From: Drosophila pseudoobscura
Lineage: Eukaryota; Arthropoda; Insecta; Diptera; Drosophilidae
Direction: 5' to 3'
Assembly: GCF_009870125.1 (NCBI RefSeq)
Contig: NC_046679.1
Coordinates: 806,001-870,000, forward strand
DNA: 64,000 nt
A model generated the notes under the pieces. It ran no database searches and had not been told where the DNA came from. It saw nothing but the letters and a program-made list of their open reading frames with translations. This document shows, piece after piece, positions 56,494 through 64,000 of the stretch. A program made the translations under genes and the position numbers. The stretch's first letter is position 1, and every line of letters starts with the position of its first letter.

Positions 56494-57920
56494 ATGTCTG
56501 TACGTAAGAGCTGAAGATGTGGTCAGAATCGGTAAATTATAAAAAAGGTTGTTTTATCCACACTGCAGACTGCGAAAGTCTTCGTTGGCAGCCTGCCGTC
56601 TGGCTGCAAACCGGACGAGCTCAGACGCCTCTTTTCAAACTATGGAGCTGTCGTTGAGGCAGATGTTATGAATCGATGTGGATTCGTACATTTAGAGACT
56701 TCCGACATGGCCGATGCAGCCATAGCGGCCCTCAATGGAACACTGTTCAAAGGAGTTTCAATTGTGGTTGAAGCAGGCAGGCCAAAAGAAAGAAGCAGAA
56801 ATGGAGCCGGCAGTCGTGTCCCGCCAAGTGTCGGTGGTGGCTCGGGACGCAGATCCTTGGAAGGTAAGCATCCCAGTCGTACCGATGTATGTATATTATT
56901 TTCAAATTTAAAGTATCTTTCGCACAGGTCAAGGAGCTGCATCCAACAACAGGCGCGATGGTGGTGGGAGCGGAGGTGGTAGATATGGCAATGAAGGTGG
57001 ATTCAACTCGAGTGGCAATCAGTTTGGGCCCATAAGGAATGAGACAAATTTTAGACAGCAGCGGAATGCACCATACAGCAAGGGACCACCACCCCAGCAG
57101 ACTTCGAACGAGTCCTCTCAAGGATATAGGAACAAATTCAGTGTGGGAAGCAATGGAGGGGCTAGTAGCGGTGGTAGAAACGGTGATGGTGGTCGCTTTG
57201 GCAGCAACCGGTTTCAACACAGGGATAATAATGACGGGCCGGGATCTAGCAATGCCAATAGAGGAGCTCCCCAAGGGCCCCTTGGCCCCAGGAGGAACAT
57301 CAAAAATAGTCCGTCTAGTAACAATGACTTTCTTGCTGGAAGCTCTAGCTTTAACAATCCGAGGGGGGGCACAGGTGTGGGTCCAGCGCATAGTGTAAGG
57401 CAAGATCGTCGTGGTTTCGCCTTGCCAGTGGAGCAACAGCAAATGACCTTCGGTGTACAGCAAAATCGCTTTCGCAATGGCAGCAGCACTGGCAATCGCA
57501 ATAGTTCAGGAGTGAACGGGTAGGCCTGCAAGGAGTCAAAAGAGTCCCCTTAACTATGTTTTTAATTATATTTTACTCCAAGTGCTGATCCGCAAGGTAG
57601 ACGTGGGAGCTACAATGACCGCGGTGGATTTAACGCTAGACGTGGTGCAGCCAACAATGAGCACAATAGACCACAGCGTCAAGGAGGCGACTCCAACAAG
57701 CCCGGAGGAGCAGATCGACACGATCACAGTGCATATCAAACAGAGTTTCCTCCGCTGGGAGGAAGGCAAGAAGGCGGCCGTGGGGGAGGGACAGTGCATC
57801 GAAACCGGTTGGTATGGCCATCATAATTAAATATTTCGTACTACATGGTGTATTCGCATCTACAGCTTCAACGGGCCCAGACCTGGACCAAATAACATGG
57901 GCGGAAATAGAAGATTTTGA
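56494..57920 (+). CDS. RNA-binding protein with one RRM and an RG/GGR-rich tail
   Basis: Model: 56494-56499, 56569-56863, 56928-57519, 57583-57807 and 57866-57920, 390 residues. One RRM (about residues 3-75) shows RNP2-like KVFVGSLP and RNP1-like RCGFVHLE. The rest is Gly/Asn/Arg/Gln-rich low complexity with RGG-type motifs, ending NMGGNRRF. This suggests an hnRNP or paraspeckle-like nuclear RNA binder; I do not recognise the exact member. The start is uncertain: ATG TCT at 56494 gives a 69-base first intron, while an ATG at 56517 would need a 37-base intron, which is too short. The last donor is ambiguous between GTTGGT (57808, RG-rich ending) and GTATGG (57813, a nine-residue alternative ending). 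It is divergent from Sas-6. Confidence 0.72.
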
Positions 57921-58587
57921 AGAGCTGCAAAGTAATTAATACCGTTTGCAACCCATAGGCAACTCAAATGAATATTGTAATAGCCAAATTTTGTTTTCCA
58001 TTGTCTCGTGCGCCTTCACCCGAATTACCCTTATTTAATTTAAGTTTCCTTTTTTCATTCACCCTGATGCAGTACTTTTAAGGCCACATCAACAGTATAT
58101 GTATTTGTTATCTGTAGCTAAGATTGTTACAATATTTACTGCAATACTTAAATAATCATATAAATTATGTGCAACTAGATACGACGAGTCAATCCATACA
58201 ATCACAAATAACAATTACTCTTGTTTTGAATTTGAACAGACGGCAGGGTTGTCAGGTTCTTCTTTTTTCGTAAACGCTTATCGTTATCGGTATCGACTTC
58301 CGTAAAGTTGCACTGGGTCTTCAAAAGAAAAAAGAAAACAAAGAAATATCGAAATGTCGATTGCCTATACCTCAATTAGTTGCAAGAGTATTTAAAACAA
58401 AACACAAGTTCCAAAAGCTGGTAGCACTGCGGTTGAGGTGAGCCCCCGCCCCGATTGTGTCCAACAGCCAAAACCGCCATCATCTGTTGGCTTAAATCGT
58501 AACCTCCATTCTATATGCACATATGTATGTATGTATATACTTTCCTGCAGTTGGAGTCGGACGCTTCTGACAAGCTTAGCATTGAAA
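57921..58587. other. Gap between the RRM gene and Acph-1
   Basis: Non-coding: the RRM gene 3' UTR, then the Acph-1 promoter and leader. A run of TATCG-like motifs lies at 58275-58300 (TATCGTTATCGGTATCGA). A pyrimidine-rich acceptor (TTTCCTGCAG) at 58551 suggests a 5' UTR intron of Acph-1. Confidence 0.5.
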
Positions 58588-60086
58588 ATGTGGAATCAAA
58601 TTCAACCTGTCTGCTGTGCCAAGGCCTTGGTAGTGATCGGCGTGATATGTGTGCTCTCATTTGGCATAGGAAATGCCGTCCACATCCCAGCATATGGTAG
58701 CAGCGAAGGTGCGACGCGGCCCCCCGACCAGTTGGCCACGCTGCCAGGCCAGTTAAAGTTTGCGCATGTGGTAAGTCTTATCGTGCGGTTGTTGGTGTTG
58801 CAATTCTGTTTTGTTTTATCATATTTATCCTATTTGATTCGCTTGAAAATCAAACGTATGCAACGTAGATATTTCGACACGGAGACCGAACGCCAGTGGA
58901 CCCATATCCGACGGATCCCTGGAATAACATAAAGTTTTGGCCCACTGGTTGGGGCCAGTTAACCAATGTGAGTGTAGCCTCAAGGCCGAAAAACATGAAA
59001 ATAATGTTGATGTTTTCTGTATTTCAGCGGGGAAAGGAACAGCACTACGAGCTGGGCAAATGGCTGCGAAATCGATACCAATCATTGTTGAGCTCCAGAT
59101 ATACGAACGAGGACATCTTTGTTCAGTCCACTGACGTAGATCGTGCCTTGATGAGTGCGCAATCAGCTCTTTCTGGACTGTACGAGCCTCAAGGCAATGA
59201 TATATGGAATCCCCGCATAGATTGGCAGCCTATACCTGTGCACACCATTCCCGAAAAGGACGATTCCATACTGGCCATGAAGGCGTCATGTCCAGCCTAC
59301 GATTATGAGTTGGCCACGCAGGAGGCCTCATCAGAGTTCCAGGCTCTGAACGAACGATACCGCGAGCTTTTCTTCTACTTGAGTCAAAATAGCGGACGCC
59401 TCGTCAAGTCCTTTATAGAGGCTCAGTACTTGAATAACACGTTGTTTATTGAGAAACTTTACAACATGACACTGCCCGTGTGGACGGAAAAGGTCTATGG
59501 CAGAGCGGACCTCACCTACGTGTCAAATTTTGCCTTCTCAATTGGCACGTACACGCGCAGTCTGGCGAGATTAAAGGCGGGCCCCTTGCTAAAGGATATC
59601 TTCGAGCGGTTTGACAAAAAATTCAACAGTCAATTGACGCCTGATCGTTCGGTGTGGATCTACAGTGCCCATGACACAACGATTGCCAATATTTTGAATT
59701 CCCTGAAACTATTTGAGTTGCACAGTCCCCCGTACGCCGCATGCATTATGCTGGAGATGCGCGTGGATGATAGCAACACTCCGTTGGTGTCTGTGTTCTA
59801 TAAGAACACCACTGCGGAGCCTCTGCCCCTGGACATACCCGGCTGTGGCTTGTCTTGCCCACTGAAAACTCTAGTCAATCTCTACCAAGACGTTCTTCCA
59901 AAGAACTGGGAGAGTGAATGCAAGCGTTCAACTATGATGATGACCTATGAGGAGGCGAACTTGGGTGCGGCGACAGCTATACTCATATTCATCATTACCG
60001 TTCTTCTGTGCGCCAGTTATGGCCTGATGATCTACTACCGTCGCCGTAATTACCGTCTGTATACATCGTACTCTCCAATGGCATAA
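58588..60086 (+). CDS. Acph-1: Acid phosphatase 1, lysosomal/prostatic histidine phosphatase type
   Basis: Three exons, 58588-58770, 58869-58967 and 59028-60086, give 446 residues. An N-terminal signal/anchor (KALVVIGVICVLSFGIG) is followed by the catalytic IFRHGDRTP at 62-70, whose His65 is the phospho-acceptor. The downstream HD pair is in YSAHDTT (His309, Asp310). Several N-glycosylation sequons such as NNTL and NMTL are present. A C-terminal transmembrane helix (TAILIFIITVLLCASYG) and a tyrosine-bearing tail (YRRRNYRLYTSYSPMA) resemble lysosomal acid phosphatase sorting tails. It hydrolyses phosphate monoesters in lysosomes. Intron 58968-59027 is 60 bases and stop-free, so retention would keep frame. 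It converges on the LRR gene. Confidence 0.94.
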
Positions 60087-60378
60087 CGACCCAAATCAAA
60101 GAATGCATGTTATTGTTTATCTCGGATTTAAAGGAGCGTTTCCTACTGCTCTCTTACCAATCCAATGTTTTTTCTGGTTCTCAAATCGTGTTGCTACTCA
60201 GTTATAATGTGCATTTAAACACAAAATTAGTCGATCATTAACTTTTTGTATTAAGGATTAAGGAATAACTGCTAGCTGATGGCTGATGGTTGATGCTATT
60301 GTTGTTATTTCGTGGAATAGTAGATGGAAAATGGAAAAAAAAGACAAAGACTGTGAAATGGCGATCTTGAAGTTGCAT

Positions 60379-60412
60379 ACATATATATATATATATACAT
60401 ATACATATACAT
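60379..60412. repeat. AT / ATACAT microsatellite
   Basis: An AT run followed by ATACAT units. Confidence 0.7.
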
Positions 60413-60599
60413 ACTTACAAATTTATACACATGTACATTTTTATAAAAGAAGTTATCTCTTGAATAAGAGATATTTACTGTATTATAAACCACGCTCAAA
60501 AACAAACTGAAATCTGCTTTTATTTGTGAACAAAACAGACGCGTTCCTCCGATTCAGAAGAGAAGAAAAGCTGCACTCTGTTGATTATACTACAATTTG

Positions 60600-60605
60600 T
60601 TTATT
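60600..60605 (-). terminator. Poly(A) signal AATAAA of the LRR gene
   Basis: TTTATT on the plus strand, about 280 bases past the LRR stop. Confidence 0.45.
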
Positions 60606-60886
60606 ACGCCTCGCATTTGCCTGCGATTTGCCTGCGCTTAATTATGGTATGGTATGAGTATAGTATGGTTAAATATAGATACGATACAGTTAGGGTTACA
60701 GTTAGAATGTAGCATTAAGTCTATGTACAACGAAGGCTGAGAATGTAGAACCTGTTTTTGGGGCAGCCACTGCGATGCGGCTGACTGACTAACTGAGACT
60801 GAAATAGATGTAGATATAGATGGGGATGGGGATGGGGATGTGTGACTGGACTGTCTGTGGGGAAAGAAGTCAATTAAGAGTCAAGT

Positions 60887-63800
60887 TTATCTGTAGGCCT
60901 TGTCATCCGAGTATATGATATAGGGCTGGTGTTGATGTTGGTGCTGATGCTGCGTCAGGCTTTCTGCCCCATCGGCATTCCCAGGGACTCCCCCTCCCCC
61001 TCCCGCACCCGCTCCACTGAAGTATGACATGCGGGACATGGTTGAGTAGGCGGCGGCTGCAGCAGCCGCCTGTTGCTGCTGCTGTTGCTGTTGCTGCTGC
61101 TGCTGCTGGCGCTGAGTCAGATTCTGTGTGGACTGGTGAATGGAGGCCGCTTTGTGGGGCAGAGTGGCGTAGCTGGCCTGGTACGGCGGAACCGCGTAGA
61201 GAGCGGCACCAGCTGCATTCTTGTAGTTGTAGGCCGCGTTGTGGGCACCCATGTGCATGCCGGACGGAATGCCGATCATGGCCGTGCTCTGCTGGTACTC
61301 GGCGTTGCTCATGCGCAGCCGAATGATGCATATGATGATGATCAGGATGGCTATGAAAGCCACCACGCCACCGACGATGCCAATGATAAGCGTGTCGTCG
61401 TTGCTGATGATCGGCGACTGGGCCTTCATCAGCGGAGCCTTCGTCTTGATCTTCTTCAGGCTGGGCGGCTGGGTGGGCTCCAGGCTCCATATGATCAGGG
61501 GTTCCTCGGTCGTGGAGCTGCTCCGGGTCACCAGCTGGCTGGACGACTTGTGCAGAGGTGGCACTGTGATGGTGGGTCGGAATGTGGAGGAAGTCATGCG
61601 GCGGGCGTCGCAGGTCAGTTCATCGTCGCCCACTTCGATGAGCTTTCGGTTGGCGAGGAAGGCCGGCGCCTGGCAGGTCACATCGGGCATCCCCGAGTTG
61701 GGCAGCCAGCGCCGCAGAGCCCGGGCGTTGCAGTCGCACACGATGGGATTGCTGGCCAGACCCTGCAGCTGCAGACTGGCACGGCGATCCTCCAGAGCAT
61801 TGAGGAACTGCGGCACCAGGACCGTAATCTGGGAGCCCTCAACGTTCAGGTTGAGCTGCGAGGAGCGCGGCACGGGGAAGAGCAGCGCCGGCGGCAGGGC
61901 ACTGAGAGAGGTGTTCACCAGTTTGATCATCAGCTCGCTGCTCTTGAGGCCTGCCAGGGTGCCCGAGGATATGGACTTCAGACGCTCCCCGCGAATGCCG
62001 AGGCTGCTCAGGCGCGGATGCTTCAGGGGCTGGATCTGCTCGCTGCCTATGCTCGAGTCCTTCACCTCGATGTCCAGCGTCTCCAGGCCGGGCAGCAGCT
62101 CGAGGATGCCCTGCAGGTCGAGGTAGCCCAAGAGGGGCAGATCGTACGCCTCCAGATGGACCAGGTTCGGCAGCTGCTTGAAGGCGTTCTTCTCGATTCT
62201 GCTGCACTGCGGCAGGTGGCTCAGACGCAGCGATCGCAGCATCTCCAGCTGCCCAAAGTTGGCCTGCGAAATGATCTCAAAGCTGTTGTTGGACACGTCC
62301 AGCTCCTGGAGCACTTGCAGCTGAGGCCAGGCCTGCGAGAGCTCGTCCAGGGTCTGCAGCTGGTTGCCGGAAAGATCCAATGTCTCCAGCAGTGTGACTC
62401 GCTGGAACACATCCGGCTTCACGTGGCGCAGCTTGTTGTGCGAGAGGTTCAGGAACTGCAGGAAGGGAGTCTCCAGCAGCTCCAACTGCTCGATCCCTGT
62501 TCCGGCCAGACTCAGCTCGCGGACTGTCTTCGGCTCGTTGAGGACGTTGTGCACGGCCTGGACTGAGAGTGGGTTGAACGAGAGGTCGATGCGCTTGATG
62601 TTCACCATGATGCTGTCGTCCCCTGGCAGCTCCTTGATCCGATTGTGGCTCAGGTCGACCGAGGATACAAAGAAGAACTGCCGCTGCAGGGCATTGAGGG
62701 GAGCGTACTCGAAGCGGTTGTGGGCCAGGTTAATGTTTTCGAGCATCTGCAGCTTGGTGCGCTCAAAGACGCCGTCGGACAGCTCCGACAGGCGGTTGCC
62801 CTCAAGGTTGAGCTGCTCCAGACGCACCAGGCCTTCGAAGGTGCGCTCGCCGATGCGATCCAGGCTGTTGTAGGCCAGATCCAGGACCTGCAGCTGCGTG
62901 GAGTTGTGGAAGGCCATCTCGCTGACCATGTCCAGCTGGTTGTGGGCCACCAGCAGGACACGCAGACGCGGCAGACGGGCAAAGTCGAGCTCCTCGATCG
63001 TCTTCAGCTGGTTGTGCGACAGATCAATCTGCTCCAAGTACTGCAGCGAAGAGATCAGCTCCGCGGGGAAGAACGAGAACTTGTTGTGGGCCGCCCGGAT
63101 CTCCCGCAGCCGGGGATGAATGCGGAAGGAGGAGGGGAACAGGTAGCTCAGCTGGTTGTTCGATATGTCCAGCTCTTCGATGCCGGTGCCCGTGTTGAAG
63201 TACTCGCCCTTGAAGGCCGACAGCTGGTTCCCCTGCAGATTCAGTCTCTTCAGCTTCATCACATTTACGAAGGCCCCCGTGCGGATGGACTCGATGCGGT
63301 TGTTGGACAGATCAATCGAGCTGATGTTCCACAGGTTCACGAAAGTCCCGTCCTGCAGCTCCTGCAGCTGATTGTCGTTGATGTGGATGTGCTTGAGGTC
63401 CTGCAGTCCAGCCAGCAGGTCGCCGCTCAACTGGCGGATGTTGCAGCGACTCAGATCGATGACCTGCAGGCGAGCGAGCGGCTTGAACAGAGCTCCCGTG
63501 AGGGCGGCCAAGTGGTTGCCACTTATGTTCAGGGACTGCAGATTCTCCAGCTCGTCAAAAATGCTGATCGGTATTTCTGTCAGACTGTTTCCACTCAGGT
63601 CGAGGGATCGCAGTTCTGGCAGCTCCCAGGGCGTCCCTCCGAGGCCTGTTAGCCGATTCTGCGACAGCTTCAGGGCCATCAGTGTGCCCTCCAGTCCAGC
63701 AAATGTGTCAGCATTGACGACCGCCAGGGAGTTGCCTGCAAGGTCCAGGGTGTGCAGGCTGCTGAACATCTGGAAGCTGCCGGGGGGCAGTTCCCGAATG

Positions 63801-64000
63801 ACGTTCCTCGAAAGCGACAGGCTGGTGATGTCGCCCGCCTGAAGAGACCCCAAGATCTCCGCCGAGAGGGCGGCCACTCGATTGAAGTCCAGCTGGAGAG
63901 ACGTGAGCTGGGGCAGGCGCCCCAGAGCGCTGCCCGGCACCAGTAGAATGTTGTTGTCCTTGATGATGAGGGTCTGGAGGCTCTCCAACCCCTCCAGGGC
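60887..64000 (-). CDS. Transmembrane leucine-rich repeat protein (5' end outside the window)
   Basis: The frame is open from the right edge to a stop at 60887, at least 1037 residues and intronless here; the N-terminus lies beyond the window. It contains more than twenty LRRs (for example SLDLSGNSLTEIP, LQVLDLAYNSLDRIG) and a C-terminal cysteine cap (NPIVCDCNARALRRW ... CQAPAFL). A Thr/Ser-rich stalk, one transmembrane helix (TLIIGIVGGVVAFIAILI) and a cytoplasmic tail with a Gln run and Ala/Gly stretches follow, ending IIYSDDKAYR. The layout suits a cell-surface adhesion or receptor protein of the chaoptin-like class. Likely counterpart of D. melanogaster CG7896 by position next to Acph-1 (name from memory). 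No TIR or kinase domain is present. Confidence 0.85.
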   Translation of the reverse strand, partial: ALEGLESLQTLIIKDNNILLVPGSALGRLPQLTSLQLDFNRVAALSAEILGSLQAGDITSLSLSRNVIRELPPGSFQMFSSLHTLDLAGNSLAVVNADTFAGLEGTLMALKLSQNRLTGLGGTPWELPELRSLDLSGNSLTEIPISIFDELENLQSLNISGNHLAALTGALFKPLARLQVIDLSRCNIRQLSGDLLAGLQDLKHIHINDNQLQELQDGTFVNLWNISSIDLSNNRIESIRTGAFVNVMKLKRLNLQGNQLSAFKGEYFNTGTGIEELDISNNQLSYLFPSSFRIHPRLREIRAAHNKFSFFPAELISSLQYLEQIDLSHNQLKTIEELDFARLPRLRVLLVAHNQLDMVSEMAFHNSTQLQVLDLAYNSLDRIGERTFEGLVRLEQLNLEGNRLSELSDGVFERTKLQMLENINLAHNRFEYAPLNALQRQFFFVSSVDLSHNRIKELPGDDSIMVNIKRIDLSFNPLSVQAVHNVLNEPKTVRELSLAGTGIEQLELLETPFLQFLNLSHNKLRHVKPDVFQRVTLLETLDLSGNQLQTLDELSQAWPQLQVLQELDVSNNSFEIISQANFGQLEMLRSLRLSHLPQCSRIEKNAFKQLPNLVHLEAYDLPLLGYLDLQGILELLPGLETLDIEVKDSSIGSEQIQPLKHPRLSSLGIRGERLKSISSGTLAGLKSSELMIKLVNTSLSALPPALLFPVPRSSQLNLNVEGSQITVLVPQFLNALEDRRASLQLQGLASNPIVCDCNARALRRWLPNSGMPDVTCQAPAFLANRKLIEVGDDELTCDARRMTSSTFRPTITVPPLHKSSSQLVTRSSSTTEEPLIIWSLEPTQPPSLKKIKTKAPLMKAQSPIISNDDTLIIGIVGGVVAFIAILIIIICIIRLRMSNAEYQQSTAMIGIPSGMHMGAHNAAYNYKNAAGAALYAVPPYQASYATLPHKAASIHQSTQNLTQRQQQQQQQQQQQQQAAAAAAAYSTMSRMSYFSGAGAGGGGGVPGNADGAESLTQHQHQHQHQPYIIYSDDKAYR
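61071..61111 (-). repeat. CAG/CAA repeat encoding poly-Gln in the LRR protein tail
   Basis: About 14 consecutive Gln codons, mixed CAG and CAA, in the cytoplasmic tail. Confidence 0.8.

Larger units (their letters stand above)
60087..60886. other. Convergent 3' region between Acph-1 and the LRR gene
   Basis: Non-coding. It includes an AT/ATAC repeat at 60379-60412, TTTATT at 60600-60605 (AATAAA for the minus LRR gene), and GGGGAT repeats at 60819-60840. No clear AATAAA for Acph-1 seen. Confidence 0.55.

Noticed and set aside
61073-62566. Long open frame (497 codons) on the plus strand opposite the LRR gene
   Set aside because: It is the antisense of repeated Leu/Gln-rich LRR codons; composition (Leu/Gln/His-rich, no domain) is explained by the sense gene, and no promoter or splice context supports it.

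Overview
This window is nuclear DNA from a Drosophila species. The genes are small and intron-rich, and they match the Drosophila melanogaster 99C-D block gene by gene: RpL32, the three serendipity genes, janus A and B, Axin, Mgat2, the nucleoplasmin pair Nlp/Nph, Tace, Sas-6 and Acph-1. The proteins differ from the D. melanogaster versions I remember at many positions. I see only two janus copies where D. melanogaster has three (janA, janB, ocn). A Sophophora species outside the melanogaster subgroup, perhaps of the obscura group, fits best, but the species name is an inference.

Layout. 1-6 kb: a dual-specificity phosphatase (+) and an SLC25A51-type mitochondrial carrier (-). 6-15.6 kb: a compact cluster of RpL32 (+), Sry-delta, Sry-alpha and Sry-beta (all -), janA and janB (+), and a ZAD/C2H2 zinc-finger gene (+). 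16.8-20.3 kb: Axn (-), the Wnt scaffold. 20.3-32.5 kb: about 12 kb with no supportable coding gene, presumably leaders, first introns and enhancers of Axn and Mgat2, with many simple repeats. 32.5-36.4 kb: Mgat2 (+), a Golgi N-glycan enzyme with two candidate in-frame cassette exons. 38-41.4 kb: an acetyl-CoA hydrolase/transferase (+). 42.1-46.5 kb: Nlp (-), whose 3.6-kb intron holds a complete SLC26 anion transporter gene on the other strand. 47.1-47.9 kb: Nph (+), head-to-head with its paralogue Nlp. 48.2-51.3 kb: the ADAM metalloprotease Tace (-). Then come a small unrecognised gene (-), a MADF-BESS factor (-), the CCDC12/cwf18 splicing factor (+), Sas-6 (-), an RRM/RG-rich protein (+), the acid phosphatase Acph-1 (+), and the 3' part of a large transmembrane LRR gene (-) that runs off the right edge.

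Most genes look like housekeeping or developmental genes packed with little spacing. Several divergent gaps carry DRE motifs (TATCGATA, the DREF site), the usual promoter element of such genes in flies. There is no operon logic; the relations that matter are shared divergent promoters, convergent overlapping 3' ends, a nested gene and local tandem duplications. Exon boundaries were built by hand from splice signals, reading-frame phase and recalled protein families. Every multi-exon model given here closes in frame. UTRs and transcription starts are mostly not resolved. I found no tRNA, rRNA, CRISPR or clear intact transposon, and no novel multi-gene system. The most unusual points are the Mgat2 cassette exons, two GC-AG introns, short stop-free introns that would keep the frame if retained, and the missing third janus copy.
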